DNA of 64,000 bases from Dyella acidisoli (lineage in GTDB: Bacteria; Pseudomonadota; Gammaproteobacteria; Xanthomonadales; Rhodanobacteraceae): NCBI RefSeq assembly GCF_030160295.1, contig NZ_BSOB01000010.1, positions 148,084-212,083 of the forward strand, written 5' to 3'. The notes under the pieces were generated by a model. The model searched no databases. It was given only the letters and a program-made list of their open reading frames with translations, and was not told where the DNA came from. The stretch's first letter is position 1. Each line of letters starts with the position of its first letter. This document shows, one piece after another, positions 28,152-37,866 of the stretch. The position numbers and the translations under genes are program-made.

Positions 28152-29243
28152 TCAGACGTTGAACAGGAAGTGCAGCACATCGCCGTCTTTGACGATGTAT
28201 TCCTTGCCTTCTTTGCGCAACTTACCGGCTGCTGCTGCACCCGTCTCGCCTTTGTACTGGATGAAATCGTCGTACGAGACGGTTTCTGCGCGAATGAAGC
28301 CGCGCTCGAAATCGGTGTGGATGACGCCAGCCGCCTGCGGTGCGGTAGAGCCACGCTTGACAGTCCATGCGCGCACCTCTTTTACACCGGCGGTAAAGTA
28401 AGTCTGCAGATTCAACAGCTTGTAACCTGCGCGGATCACGCGATTGAGACCAGGTTCTTCCAGGCCTAGATCCTTGAGAAATTCATCGCGATCGGCATCG
28501 TCGAGCTGCGACAGCTCTTCCTCGATCGCTGCGCACACCGGCACCACTTCGGCGCCCTCGCCCACCGCGCGCTGGCGCACAACATCGAGATGCGGATTGT
28601 TTTCGAAGCCGTCCTCGCGCACGTTGGCGATGTACATCAGCGGCTTTAGCGTGAGCAGAAAAAGATCGCGCACAAGCGCTTTTTCTTCATCATCCAAACC
28701 GATGCTGCGCGCGGATTTGCCTTCATTGAGTGCGGCAGCGAGCTTTTGCAGTACGGGCTTCTTGGCCAAGGCTTCCTTGTCGTTTGCCTTGGCGGCGCGT
28801 TCGGCTCGATTGAGCGCTTTCTCGACCGAATCCAGATCCGCCAGCGCCAGCTCGGTATCGATGGTTTCGATGTCGGCAATGGGATCGACCTTACCGGCCA
28901 CATGCACGATGTCGGTATGCTCGAAACAGCGCACCACGTGCGCAATCGCATCCACCTCACGAATATGCGAAAGGAACTTATTGCCCAGGCCTTCGCCCTT
29001 CGACGCACCCGCCACCAAGCCGGCGATGTCGACGAATTCCACCGCAGTCGGCACCACCTTTTGCGGGTTGACGATGCCTGCCAGCTCGTTGAGACGCACA
29101 TCAGGCACCGGCACTACACCCACGTTCGGCTCGATCGTGCAGAACGGGAAGTTGGCCGCGGCAATGCCGGCCTTGGTCAACGCATTGAACAAGGTGGATT
29201 TGCCGACGTTAGGCAGGCCGACGATGCCGCATTTGATGCCCAT
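28152..29243 (-). CDS. ychF: Ribosome-associated P-loop ATPase/GTPase YchF (OLA1 family)
   Basis: 363-aa Obg-family P-loop protein that prefers ATP and binds ribosomes; in E. coli it affects oxidative stress responses. The start [24 protein letters not shown] carries the P-loop GLPNVGKS. The G3 region is [17 protein letters not shown] coiled-coil insert (about 130-200) and a C-terminal TGS domain follow, ending [10 protein letters not shown]. Upstream in-frame sequence overlaps pth and is rejected. The pth-ychF pairing is conserved widely in bacteria. Confidence 0.97.
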   Translation of the reverse strand: MGIKCGIVGLPNVGKSTLFNALTKAGIAAANFPFCTIEPNVGVVPVPDVRLNELAGIVNPQKVVPTAVEFVDIAGLVAGASKGEGLGNKFLSHIREVDAIAHVVRCFEHTDIVHVAGKVDPIADIETIDTELALADLDSVEKALNRAERAAKANDKEALAKKPVLQKLAAALNEGKSARSIGLDDEEKALVRDLFLLTLKPLMYIANVREDGFENNPHLDVVRQRAVGEGAEVVPVCAAIEEELSQLDDADRDEFLKDLGLEEPGLNRVIRAGYKLLNLQTYFTAGVKEVRAWTVKRGSTAPQAAGVIHTDFERGFIRAETVSYDDFIQYKGETGAAAAGKLRKEGKEYIVKDGDVLHFLFNV

Positions 29244-29301
29244 GGTTTCTCGATCCGGGAAATGATGTTGAAAAACGAAATAATAAACGGCGGTCGGCCG
29301 C

Positions 29302-29886
29302 TCAACGGTTTGCCGGCGTATGCAACTGCTGCATCGCCTTGTCGAACTGCCCGTCGACCGCCAGCGGCAACACATCCAGCGCGCGAGCAACGCCATCCAG
29401 CATGGCGTCTTCATCTTTGGCGGAAGGACGACCCAACACCCAAGGCGTAACCTGATCCTTGTGTCCGGGATGACCGATGCCAAGACGCAGGCGGTGAAAT
29501 TTGCCGTGCCCTAAATGGGCCACGATGTCGCGCAAGCCGTTCTGGCCGCCGTGACCACCGTCGAACTTCAGCCGTACTGTGCCGGCAGGCAGATCCAGAT
29601 CATCGTGGGCGACCAGGCATTCTTCCGGCTCGATCTTGTAATACCGCAGCGCGGAGGCAACGGCGATGCCGCTCTTGTTCATGAAGGTAGCGGGCTTCAG
29701 CAGCCACACCGGCTCGCCGCCGATGCGCAACTTGCAGGTTTCGCCATGCAACTTGCCGTCGAAACCGAAACGCTCGTTTTGGCCCGATGCCAGGGCGTCA
29801 ACAAACCAGAACCCGGCGTTGTGCCGGGTTCTGAGGTATTCGGCACCGGGGTTGCCCAGTCCGACGATGAGTCGTAGGCCTGCCAT
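29302..29886 (-). CDS. pth: Peptidyl-tRNA hydrolase
   Basis: 194-aa enzyme that recycles peptidyl-tRNA dropped from ribosomes. The motifs [19 protein letters not shown] (catalytic His22), [19 protein letters not shown] and [12 protein letters not shown] are intact. It lies between rplY and ychF, a conserved group. Confidence 0.98.
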   Translation of the reverse strand: MAGLRLIVGLGNPGAEYLRTRHNAGFWFVDALASGQNERFGFDGKLHGETCKLRIGGEPVWLLKPATFMNKSGIAVASALRYYKIEPEECLVAHDDLDLPAGTVRLKFDGGHGGQNGLRDIVAHLGHGKFHRLRLGIGHPGHKDQVTPWVLGRPSAKDEDAMLDGVARALDVLPLAVDGQFDKAMQQLHTPANR

Positions 29887-29910
29887 GGGTCTGTGGGAGT
29901 TGGCCGCAAG

Positions 29911-29957
29911 ATTGGCCCCTCACCCCAGCCCTCTCCCCGGAGGGGAGAGGGGGTGGA
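29911..29957. repeat. REP-like palindrome CCCTCTCCCC/GGGGAGAGGG
   Basis: The sequence CCCTCACCCCAGCCCTCTCCCC, GG and its partial inverse AGGGGAGAGGG lies between rplY and pth. Related copies occur at 18266-18294, 30761-30795, 30857-30895 and 60668-60718. On the minus strand it could also act as a weak terminator. Confidence 0.65.
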
Positions 29958-29970
29958 AGCCTGAAGCGAC

Positions 29971-30630
29971 TTACTTCTTGGTTTCCTTGGGAGCCTCAGC
30001 AGCCGGCTGGCCTTCCGTACCTTCGGCGGCCGGTGCTGCGTCGACTTCTTCCTGCACGGTCACAGCAGTGACCACAGCCACGTCGTGGTCCGCACCCAGG
30101 TGCAGCTCCGGGATTTCCACGTTCGCCGGCAGCTTGAGCTGCGACAGGTGGATGATGTCGCCGGGCTTCAGGTCAGCCAAGTCGAGTTCGACGAACTCCG
30201 GCAGATCCTTCGGCAAGCACGAAACCTGCACTTCATTGAGGTTGTGCGAGATCACCACGCCGGCGGTCTTGCCAGCCGGGGACTTTTCCTGATTCAGGAA
30301 GTGGATCGGCACATTCACGCGAATCGCTTCGTTCTCGTTGATGCGCTGGAAGTCCATGTGCAGCATCTGCTGCTTGAACGGATGCTTCTGCCAGTCGCGC
30401 ACCAGCACCTTCTGCACCTTGCCGTCGATGCTCAGGTCGAGCACCGAGGAGAAGAACCACTCGTGCCTGGCGGCGAGCAGGATGGTGTTGTGCTCGATCT
30501 GGATGCTCTCTGCGGGCTGACCCGCACCGTAAACCACTGCGGGCACGAAGGACGCGCGACGCAGGCGGCGGCTCGCACCTTTCCCCTCGTCTTTGCGGGC
30601 CTGTGCCGCGATTTCATGAGTCTTGGCCAT
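29971..30630 (-). CDS. rplY: 50S ribosomal protein L25 (Ctc form)
   Basis: 219-aa long form of L25: an N-terminal 5S rRNA-binding domain (residues 1-95, with KGASRRLRRASFVPAVVYG) plus the C-terminal Ctc/TL5 beta-barrel domain (about 100-190, FLNQEKSPAGKTAGV... and LADLKPGDIIHLSQLKLP). A low-complexity Ala/Glu/Pro tail ends the protein. The gene lies between prs and pth. Confidence 0.96.
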   Translation of the reverse strand: MAKTHEIAAQARKDEGKGASRRLRRASFVPAVVYGAGQPAESIQIEHNTILLAARHEWFFSSVLDLSIDGKVQKVLVRDWQKHPFKQQMLHMDFQRINENEAIRVNVPIHFLNQEKSPAGKTAGVVISHNLNEVQVSCLPKDLPEFVELDLADLKPGDIIHLSQLKLPANVEIPELHLGADHDVAVVTAVTVQEEVDAAPAAEGTEGQPAAEAPKETKK

Positions 30631-30760
30631 ATTGGTATTGCCTTGAGTTTGAAAGCCGCCTCACGGCAGCCGAACTGACTCTCCCGCGACCAGGAGAGCC
30701 GAAATGCCCGCGGATGTGGGCGGAAAAGCGCGTAAGTATATCGAAAACCGAGCGCTGTGA

Positions 30761-30895
30761 CTCCCTCTCCCCTCTGGGAAGAGGGTTGGAGTGACGGGCT
30801 AACCTCGCGGCAAGCGTCATTCGAAGCGCGGCTCTATGGCCCCTGGGGCAAGCCTTGGCCCCTCACTCCGATCCTCTCCCTGGATGTGAGAGGAA
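30761..30895. repeat. Two REP-like palindromes in the prs-rplY gap
   Basis: Two degenerate copies of the CTCTCCCC family, at 30761-30795 (CTCCCTCTCCCCTCTGGGAA followed by GAGGG) and 30857-30895 (GGCCCCTCACTCCGATCCTC, then GAGAGGAAG). They make up most of the 280-bp space between prs and rplY. No gene is seen in the rest. Confidence 0.55.
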
Positions 30896-30910
30896 GAAAA
30901 GCAACCGCGC

Positions 30911-31867
30911 TTAGTCGATGTACAAAGAACTCACCGACTCACCAAAGGCGATACGACGGATCGTCTCAGCCAGCAGCTCCGCCACCGAAAGCTGACGGAT
31001 CTTGGCGCAATTCCTGGCGTCTTCACGCAGCGGCAGGGTATTGGTGACCACCAGCTGATCCAGCTGGGAACCCTCAAGATTGCGGATCGCCGCGCCGGAA
31101 AGCACGGGGTGCACGCAGTACGCCACCACCTTGCGGGCGCCACGCTCCTTCAGGGCAGCGGCGGCGGCGCACAAGGTGCCAGCGGTGTCGACGATGTCGT
31201 CCACCATCACGCAGGTTTTGCCTTCCACGTCGCCGATGATGTTCATCACCGTGGCCACATTGGCCTTGGGACGGCGCTTGTCGATGATGGCCAGATCGGC
31301 GTCGTCCAGGCGCTTGGCGATGGCGCGCGCGCGTACCACGCCGCCCACGTCCGGGCTCACCACGATCAAGTCGTCCATGCTGTAGCTGCGCCAGATGTCC
31401 GCCAACAAGATCGGCGAGGCGTAGACGTTGTCCACTGGTACGTCGAAGAAGCCCTGGATCTGATCAGCGTGCAAGTCGACTGTCAGCACGCGATCCACGC
31501 CGGCGGTGCCAATCAGGCGGGCGACCAGCTTGGCGGTGATCGGTACACGTGCCGAGCGCGGGCGACGATCCTGGCGGGCGTAGCCGAAATACGGCATGAC
31601 GGCGGTGACGCTGGCGGCGGATGCGCGCTTGAGCGCATCGACCAGGGTCAGCAGTTCGAACAGATTCTCCGCACTCGGTGCGCCGGTAGGCTGCAGCACG
31701 AACACTTCCTGGCGGCGAACGTTCTCTTCGATCTCGATCTGCACCTCGCCGTCGCTGAACTTGCCGATCAAGGCCTTGCCCAGCGGCATGCCTAGGCGAT
31801 GAGCGATGTCTTCGGCCAGGGCACGGTGCGCATTGCCGGTAAACAGCATCGGGCTGGACGTATCCAC
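30911..31867 (-). CDS. prs: Ribose-phosphate pyrophosphokinase
   Basis: 318-aa PRPP synthase, which makes phosphoribosyl pyrophosphate for purine, pyrimidine, His, Trp and NAD synthesis. The flexible ATP loop [10 protein letters not shown], the [12 protein letters not shown] segment and the PRPP signature DDIVDTAGT are intact. The start is taken as GTG at 31867 because AGGAAA lies seven bases upstream and the resulting length fits the family. The first ATG (31849) would cut six residues. tRNA-Gln lies upstream, as in related genomes. Confidence 0.95.
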   Translation of the reverse strand: MDTSSPMLFTGNAHRALAEDIAHRLGMPLGKALIGKFSDGEVQIEIEENVRRQEVFVLQPTGAPSAENLFELLTLVDALKRASAASVTAVMPYFGYARQDRRPRSARVPITAKLVARLIGTAGVDRVLTVDLHADQIQGFFDVPVDNVYASPILLADIWRSYSMDDLIVVSPDVGGVVRARAIAKRLDDADLAIIDKRRPKANVATVMNIIGDVEGKTCVMVDDIVDTAGTLCAAAAALKERGARKVVAYCVHPVLSGAAIRNLEGSQLDQLVVTNTLPLREDARNCAKIRQLSVAELLAETIRRIAFGESVSSLYID

Positions 31868-32054
31868 GATTGTTTCCTCAGAACCAGGCCATTGAGTCAG
31901 CTCAGCTGGAAAGGCGCTTCCCGACCATCCCAACATACCCCTTCGGTACAAACCCGAATGGAGCTTGAAAAGCATCGGGCACGCAAGTGCCCGATACGGT
32001 GGCAATCCATCCTTGAACTGCACAAACAAGAGCCCGCTCGAGCCCTGTTCTAAA

Positions 32055-32131
32055 TGGCTGGGGCGGTAGGATTCGAACCTACGCATGCGGGAATCAAAAT
32101 CCCGTGCCTTAACCAGCTTGGCGACGCCCCA
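32055..32131 (-). tRNA. tRNA-Gln (UUG)
   Basis: A 77-nt cloverleaf with encoded CCA. The acceptor TGGGGCG pairs with CGCCCCA, the anticodon stem-loop CGGGA-TTTTGAT-TCCCG gives UUG, the discriminator base is G and the T arm is AGGTTCGAATCCT. It lies upstream of prs on the same strand. Confidence 0.96.
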
Positions 32132-32278
32132 GTATTTGTTGGTATTTTGCCCCGGCTCGATCCGCGCCGCTCGCTGTGGCAAGCAGTGGCCGCCGGGAAA
32201 CAAAGAAGGAAAATTGTGGCGGGGAGCGCCATTCGTGTCAATTCAAATTGCTGACCGCGTCCGTACGGTGAGCGGCGC

Positions 32279-32830
32279 TTACGACGAAAGCGTGCGCGAC
32301 ATGAACACCCGCAACTCCTCAGGGAACCCGTTTTCGCGATCGCGATCGCGTGCGTAGGCAAAGGCAGGATCGTTCTTGTCGACTACCACGAAACCGTGCC
32401 GGGCATAGAACGGCGCATTCCAAGGCACATCCGGCAACGTCCCCAGATCGATGCGGCGATAGCCTTTCTCGCTCGCCCAGTTGCAGGCGTGCTCAAGCAG
32501 CGCCGAACCGATGCCCCGCCGATGGAACGCCGGCAGCACGTCTATCTCGGCAATGCCCACGACATTGCCGTGCAACTCCACGTCGAGCCATATGAAACCG
32601 ACAATTTCGCCGCTCTCATCGTCCACGGCCACCCAAACGAACCCTCGCCGGATTTCCTCCTCCAGCAAATCCTTGGGAATTGAGAGCCGTGAATAGAACC
32701 GCCATGCGGGATGACCGTAGAACATCTGCACTGCCGTGCGCTCAATCGTACAGATTGCGTCGATATGCGCAGCGTTAGCACGCTGGATGTGAAATGGCGT
32801 GTGCTGGGTGATGCTCACTGCATGCTCCAT
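32279..32830 (-). CDS. GNAT family N-acetyltransferase
   Basis: 183-aa GNAT protein. Motif A is clear as EIDVLPAFHRRGIGSALLEHACNWA (residues 108-132), followed by APFYARHGFVVV (motif B). The start MEHAVSITQ at 32830 overlaps the end of lolB by 16 bases in another frame. No ATG further upstream is plausible. It occupies the place between lolB and tRNA-Gln/prs where ispE usually sits in relatives. It shows no resemblance to IspE, so it does not supply that function. Confidence 0.87.
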   Translation of the reverse strand: MEHAVSITQHTPFHIQRANAAHIDAICTIERTAVQMFYGHPAWRFYSRLSIPKDLLEEEIRRGFVWVAVDDESGEIVGFIWLDVELHGNVVGIAEIDVLPAFHRRGIGSALLEHACNWASEKGYRRIDLGTLPDVPWNAPFYARHGFVVVDKNDPAFAYARDRDRENGFPEELRVFMSRTLSS

Positions 32831-33423
32831 GATTCGATTGCCAGCCGTACTTTGTAGGGCGGCTTCTCGGCGAATACTTTTGTCGGCAAAGGCGGTTGGT
32901 GCGTGGTGTCCCAAAGCGGATAAGTCACCGTCCATCCATCCTGCTGCAGCACCGTGGGCAGACGATCATCACCAAAACTGAGATCAGCCTGCGCACCCCG
33001 CGCTCGCAAACCGAGCACCCATGCACGCAGTTCATCGAGCGGGACCTCCCAATTCAGCGCGCGGCGCATCAATGCTTCGGCATCCGGCCCGCGCTGCGGA
33101 CCGTTGTCGATGCCGTCAAGTTCAGCACCATCCGGACCACCCGTCAGGCGATAACTTTTGCCGGAAATGGGCGTACGAAAAATGAATTCGTAGCGATCGC
33201 CATCCTGAGTCCAGGTGAATCCGCCGCTACCGGCATCCTTGCCATTGGAGACACCCAACTTCCCTTGCAAGATCCAGTGATCGGCATGCGCCAGTTGCTG
33301 CTCGCGTGCTTCCTGCTGTGCCAACGCGGCGGCATCGCCTTTGTTACGCACCAGTTGCGTTGGCGCACACGCGGCCAGCAGCAGCGGTGCGAGCGCTGCG
33401 AAAACGCGAAGATTTTTTTTCAT
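32815..33423 (-). CDS. lolB: Outer-membrane lipoprotein LolB
   Basis: 202-aa lipoprotein that receives other lipoproteins from LolA and inserts them in the outer membrane. The lipobox LLAAC (Cys19) ends a basic signal peptide. The body has the LolB pattern HWILQGKLGVSNGKDAGSG, WTQDGDRYEFIFRTP and GLRARGAQADLSF. Its start ATG overlaps the TGA of the upstream TPR gene (ATGA). Confidence 0.93.
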   Translation of the reverse strand: MKKNLRVFAALAPLLLAACAPTQLVRNKGDAAALAQQEAREQQLAHADHWILQGKLGVSNGKDAGSGGFTWTQDGDRYEFIFRTPISGKSYRLTGGPDGAELDGIDNGPQRGPDAEALMRRALNWEVPLDELRAWVLGLRARGAQADLSFGDDRLPTVLQQDGWTVTYPLWDTTHQPPLPTKVFAEKPPYKVRLAIESWSMQ

Positions 33424-35159
33424 GGCTGCAGACGCTTCAAGGTTTGTTGCAAGGTGGCGTTACGCGGATCCACACGGCGCACTTCGTCGAACACTTGCTG
33501 CGCCTGTTCACGATGCCCTTGCTTCCACAGCACTTCGCCAAGATGGACACCAACGTCGGCATCCTTGCCGGTCTGCCACGCGTTGCGCAGCACCTCGGCG
33601 GCCTGATCCAGGTGACCGAGCCGGTATTGCAGCCAGCCCCAGGAATCGGCAATCGAAGGATCATTCGGTTTTGCAGCGCGCGCCGCCGCAATCAACTGCT
33701 CGGCTTCCGACAGATCGCGCCCGGAATCGGCCAGCGTGAAACCCAACGCATTGCTGGCATCGACATCACCCGGCTTGACCTGCAGCAGGCGACGAAAATC
33801 AGCCACGGCCGGGTCGATTTTCCCGATTTCCGCATAGGCCAGTCCACGCCCGTACAAGAGATCCGGATCGTCCGGCGCGACCTGCAATGCGTGACTGAAA
33901 GAGTCGATTGCGTCGGGATAACGCTTCTCGCGCAGGTACAGATCAGCGTCTACTTCATAGGCACGGCGCAACTGCGCCGGCTGATCGAGATAATCGGTCT
34001 GCATTTCGGCCAATTGCTGGTGCGCTTCCGCGCTCCGCCCCAGATCCTGCAGCAGGATCGCGCTGCGCAGATCAGCATCGAAAGCATGGTCGTCCTCGTC
34101 CGGCACCTGGTCGTACCACTTCAGCGCATCGTCCTTGCGGCCCAGCACCTCGGCCAACTGGCCGAGCAGATAAGCACTGGAACTGCGTACGTCGTCGGAC
34201 GCCTGCGAAAGCTGCCGGTAGACCTGCTCCAGCGTCTTGTTGTCCTTGGCATTGGCGGCCAGTGCGGCGCGCAATGCATAGGTTTGCGCGTTCTGGGGGC
34301 CCTTTTCCAGCAGATGCGCCGCTTGCGCGTACTGACCGCTTTGTCCCAGCAAAGACGCATAAGTCAGCCGGAGACCAATGTTGTTCGGATCCTTCCCTTG
34401 TGCCTCGCGCAGCAGATTGAGGCCGCCGGAACGATCGCCATTGTTGAGCTTCAACTGTGCGGCCCAGGCGTAGGTTTCGGCGGTGCCAAAGCGCTTCATG
34501 GCGCCGTCGGCGGTCTGCTGGGCATACCCATGACGGTTCAACTGCTCACCGAGTTCGCTCATCGCCAACCAAGCCTTGGGATCAGGCGGCAAGTGATCGG
34601 GTGTGGCCAGGGACTCGAGCAGATTGCCCGCAAGTGCCGGGTCGCGGCTGCCTATCAGCACACGGCCGAACATGCGCCAGGCATCCTTATCACCACTGCC
34701 GATCAAGATCGACAGCTGGCGACGGGCTTCGTCCGTCTGCCCTTGCTCCACCGCCAACTGGGCGCGCGCCTGGGCCAGCTGTGCCGGAGTTGCACCGAGC
34801 GCCTGCCAGCGGTCGATGGCGCGCCGTGCGGCGTCCTGGTCGTGAATGGCGACCGCCAACGCCGTGGCTTTGCCTGCCACTTCCGGATCGTTGGAGATCA
34901 TCATCGCCTTGTCATAAGACTGCGACGCGGCCTTGAGATCAGCGCTGGACAACGCCAATTCACCTGCCAGCAACTGGGCCATCAAGTCATGGTCCAGGTC
35001 TGGCGTTGGCACAACAACCTGTGCCAACGGCTGCTTCGATGCGGATGATGGCGTGCTTGTCCGATGAGATACCGCCGCACATCCGGTCAGGACAAGCACG
35101 ACCCATCCACCAGCTACCCATCGCCGCACTTGCTTGAACTCGACCGTCCCGCTCAGCAC
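33420..35159 (-). CDS. TPR-repeat lipoprotein
   Basis: 579-aa protein with an N-terminal lipoprotein signal (VLVLTGC, Cys about residue 29) and tetratricopeptide repeats over most of its length; the clearest are near the C-terminus (DPDLLYGRGLAYAEIGKIDPAVADFRRLL and following). It is a likely periplasmic or outer-membrane-bound scaffold. The start is GTG at 35159, chosen because GGAGGA lies six bases upstream and the lipobox then falls at a normal position. The frame continues upstream without stops, but that stretch is antisense to hemA and not coding. It overlaps lolB by four bases, so a role in outer-membrane assembly or lipoprotein handling is possible. Confidence 0.88.
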   Translation of the reverse strand: MLSGTVEFKQVRRWVAGGWVVLVLTGCAAVSHRTSTPSSASKQPLAQVVVPTPDLDHDLMAQLLAGELALSSADLKAASQSYDKAMMISNDPEVAGKATALAVAIHDQDAARRAIDRWQALGATPAQLAQARAQLAVEQGQTDEARRQLSILIGSGDKDAWRMFGRVLIGSRDPALAGNLLESLATPDHLPPDPKAWLAMSELGEQLNRHGYAQQTADGAMKRFGTAETYAWAAQLKLNNGDRSGGLNLLREAQGKDPNNIGLRLTYASLLGQSGQYAQAAHLLEKGPQNAQTYALRAALAANAKDNKTLEQVYRQLSQASDDVRSSSAYLLGQLAEVLGRKDDALKWYDQVPDEDDHAFDADLRSAILLQDLGRSAEAHQQLAEMQTDYLDQPAQLRRAYEVDADLYLREKRYPDAIDSFSHALQVAPDDPDLLYGRGLAYAEIGKIDPAVADFRRLLQVKPGDVDASNALGFTLADSGRDLSEAEQLIAAARAAKPNDPSIADSWGWLQYRLGHLDQAAEVLRNAWQTGKDADVGVHLGEVLWKQGHREQAQQVFDEVRRVDPRNATLQQTLKRLQP

Positions 35160-35252
35160 ACTATTCCTCCAACGAATCCTTCGGCTCCAACCGGAACCGG
35201 ACATGTCTAGTCTACGCCGGCCAACGCTCGCCGCCCTCACTCGCATCACGTC

Positions 35253-36536
35253 ATGAAGCTGATCGCCCTCGGGCTCAACCACCTCACCGCGCCGGTCAGC
35301 CTGCGCGAACAGGTAGCGTTCGACGAAGATGCGGCCGGCGCCGCACTGCGTGAACTTGCGCACGAACCCGGCGTTGACGAGGCGCTGATCCTTTCCACCT
35401 GCAACCGTACCGAACTTTACGTCAGCGTAACGGCCGGCGCGGAAAACGTTCCGCAAGAATGGCTCCGTCGGCATCACCATCTGACTCCCGGCAAGCTTGA
35501 TGAGTTCCTGTATCGCCATGATGACGAAGCGGCCGTGAGGCATATGTTTCGCGTCGCCACCGGTCTCGATTCGATGGTGCTGGGCGAGCCGCAAATTCTT
35601 GGCCAGGTGAAAGACGCGTACCAACAGGCGCGCGATGCCAACGCGCTGAAGACCCCCATGGATCGCTTGCTGCAACACACCTTCTCGGTTGCCAAGCGCG
35701 TGCGCACCGATACGCGCATCGGCGCGCACACCGTGTCGGTGGCATTCACTGCCGTACGACTGGCCGAACGCGTCTTTACCGACCTGCGCCAGGCTTGCGT
35801 GCTGCTGATCGGCGCAGGTGACACCATCGAGTTGGCCGTGCGCCATCTGGCCGAAAAGCAGGTGCGCCGGTTGATCGTGGCCAACCGCACGCTGGAAAAC
35901 GCACAGGAACTGGCCGGCCGCTATGGCGGCTATGCCATTTCACTGCATGATCTGCCGCAGCACCTGGCCGAAGCTGACATCGTCATCGCCTCCACCGCTG
36001 CACGCGAGCCGGTACTGACACGCCCAGTGGTGGAAAGAGCCATCGCTGCGCGCCGTCGCAAACCCATATTCATGGTCGACATCGCCGTGCCGCGCGATAT
36101 CGATCCGGCGGTCAGCGAACTGCAAGACGTCTACCTTTACGGTATCGACGATCTACGTCAGGTCATTGACGACAACCGCCGCTCGCGCGAGACCGCCGCG
36201 CGTGAAGCCGATGCGATCATCGATCTGCAAGTCGAACGCTACATGGCCTGGCGCCGTGCGCTGACGATCCGCAACCCCGCGTTGGACCTGCGCTTGCACG
36301 CCGAAACCTATCGCGACCAGGTGTTGGAAAAGGCGCGCGCCATGCTTGCCCGCGGCAAGTCACCCGACGAAGCCTTGGCATTTCTGGCCAACACGCTGAC
36401 CAACAAACTGCTGCATAACCCAAGTGCGCGGCTACGCGAAGCCACACTCAGCGGCGACCACGATTTGCTGCACGCGGCCGGCCGTCTATACGGCCTGGAT
36501 GAGGATGAAAAAGTAGGCACGAGCGACGACGAATAG
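35253..36536 (+). CDS. hemA: Glutamyl-tRNA reductase
   Basis: 427-aa enzyme that reduces glutamyl-tRNA to glutamate-1-semialdehyde, the first committed step of C5 haem synthesis. Catalytic Cys50 is in STCNRTELY. The NADPH domain follows ([20 protein letters not shown]), then the dimerisation helices. It diverges from the TPR lipoprotein gene with 93 bases between, and prfA follows 74 bases downstream, a conserved pair in gammaproteobacteria. Confidence 0.98.
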   Translation: MKLIALGLNHLTAPVSLREQVAFDEDAAGAALRELAHEPGVDEALILSTCNRTELYVSVTAGAENVPQEWLRRHHHLTPGKLDEFLYRHDDEAAVRHMFRVATGLDSMVLGEPQILGQVKDAYQQARDANALKTPMDRLLQHTFSVAKRVRTDTRIGAHTVSVAFTAVRLAERVFTDLRQACVLLIGAGDTIELAVRHLAEKQVRRLIVANRTLENAQELAGRYGGYAISLHDLPQHLAEADIVIASTAAREPVLTRPVVERAIAARRRKPIFMVDIAVPRDIDPAVSELQDVYLYGIDDLRQVIDDNRRSRETAAREADAIIDLQVERYMAWRRALTIRNPALDLRLHAETYRDQVLEKARAMLARGKSPDEALAFLANTLTNKLLHNPSARLREATLSGDHDLLHAAGRLYGLDEDEKVGTSDDE

Positions 36537-36610
36537 CGAGGGCGGCTGGCTGCCGCGTTACGCAGGTTTCCGCCGTTTCACTCCTCCTTTTTCAATCGCT
36601 CATCCTCTTC

Positions 36611-37690
36611 ATGACTCCATCCATCCGCCGCAAGCTCGAAGCCACCGTCGAACGCCACGAAGAAGTTGCCCTGCTACTGGGCCAAGCCGACGTGCTAGCC
36701 GACAACACGCGTTTTCGCGAACTGTCGCGCGAATACGCGCAATTGCAACCCGTGGCCGACGCCATGCGCGAATTGTCGAGTGCCGAGCGCGAACTCGCCG
36801 ATGCGCGCGTCATGTTGGACGACCCCGAACTGCGCGACATGGCAGCTGAAGACATCGCCCGCCTGGAAACGCGCACGGCCGAACTCGACAACGATTTGCA
36901 ACTGCTGCTGATCCCCAAGGATCCGCGCGACGAAGCCAACCTGTTCCTCGAAGTGCGCGCCGGCTCGGGGGGGGACGAAGCCGCCATCTTTGCCGGCGAC
37001 CTGTTCCGCATGTACACACGCTACGCAGAGCGCCAGCGCTGGCAGGTGGAAGTGCTCAGCGAAAACCCAGGCGAGCACGGCGGCTACAAGGAAATCATCG
37101 CGCGCATCGAAGGCAAAGGTGCGTACTCGAAGCTGAAATTCGAATCGGGCGTGCACTGCGTCAAGCGCGTGCCGGCAACCGAATCGCAGGGCCGCGTGCA
37201 CACCTCCACCGCCACTGTGGCCGTCTTGCCGGAACTGGATGAAATCGACGAGATCGAGATCTCTCCCGCCGACCTGAAAGTCGACACGTTCCGCGCCTCT
37301 GGCGCCGGTGGCCAGCACGTAAACAAGACCGATTCGGCGATTCGCATCACGCATTTACCCAGCGGCATCGTGGTGGAATGCCAGGACGAACGCAGCCAGC
37401 ACAAGAACCGCGCACGCGCAATGAGCTTGCTCAAGGCACGTCTGCTGGATGAAGCGCAGTCCAAGCAGACCGCCGAACAGGCACAGTCCCGGCGCCTGCA
37501 AGTCGGCACAGGTGACCGCAGCCAGCGCATTCGTACCTATCGCTACAAAGACAACCTGATCACTGACCATCGCATCGGCCTGGATTTGCACAACCTGCCG
37601 GATGTCATGCAAGGTCATCTTGAGGAGCTGTTCGGCGCGCTGACGCGGGAGCATCAGGCGGACGAGCTGAAGTCGCTGGCGGGGCATTGA
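36611..37690 (+). CDS. prfA: Peptide chain release factor 1
   Basis: 359-aa class I release factor for UAA and UAG. The codon-reading tripeptide PAT is at residues 188-190 and the hydrolysis motif GGQ at 233-235. Both mark RF1 as distinct from RF2. prmC, which methylates the GGQ glutamine and often follows prfA, is not here. A 15-pair hairpin lies downstream. Confidence 0.98.
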   Translation: MTPSIRRKLEATVERHEEVALLLGQADVLADNTRFRELSREYAQLQPVADAMRELSSAERELADARVMLDDPELRDMAAEDIARLETRTAELDNDLQLLLIPKDPRDEANLFLEVRAGSGGDEAAIFAGDLFRMYTRYAERQRWQVEVLSENPGEHGGYKEIIARIEGKGAYSKLKFESGVHCVKRVPATESQGRVHTSTATVAVLPELDEIDEIEISPADLKVDTFRASGAGGQHVNKTDSAIRITHLPSGIVVECQDERSQHKNRARAMSLLKARLLDEAQSKQTAEQAQSRRLQVGTGDRSQRIRTYRYKDNLITDHRIGLDLHNLPDVMQGHLEELFGALTREHQADELKSLAGH

Positions 37691-37719
37691 GTAGCGCCCG
37701 CGGCGCGGTAATCTAGCGG

Positions 37720-37755
37720 TGCTCCGATGCATTCTGTGCGGAATGCATCGGAGCA
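37720..37755 (+). terminator. 15-bp perfect hairpin after prfA
   Basis: TGCTCCGATGCATTC (37720-37734), a six-base loop, then the exact inverse GAATGCATCGGAGCA (37741-37755), 29 bases after the prfA stop. There is no T run, so it may be an intergenic repeat or an mRNA 3' stabiliser rather than an intrinsic terminator. Confidence 0.55.
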
Positions 37756-37866
37756 TCCCGAAGTCCAGTTCAGGGGGATTTCGCGCTACCCAGTTTGTCA
37801 TTCCGGCTGATGCCGGCATGGCAGCGTTGCAGCGCGTTCGTTGTTGCTTACCAGGCTCGCTTTACG

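Noticed and set aside
30911-31849. prs starting at ATG 31849
   Set aside because: The GTG at 31867 has a better-placed ribosome-binding site and gives the usual protein length.
33306-35048. Plus-strand frame of 580 codons opposite the TPR lipoprotein
   Set aside because: The minus-strand frame has TPR repeats, a lipobox and a strong ribosome-binding site. The plus frame has no recognisable domain.
35160-35846. N-terminal extension of the TPR lipoprotein over hemA
   Set aside because: The frame is open by chance but antisense to hemA. The GTG at 35159 has a strong ribosome-binding site and gives a correct lipoprotein signal.
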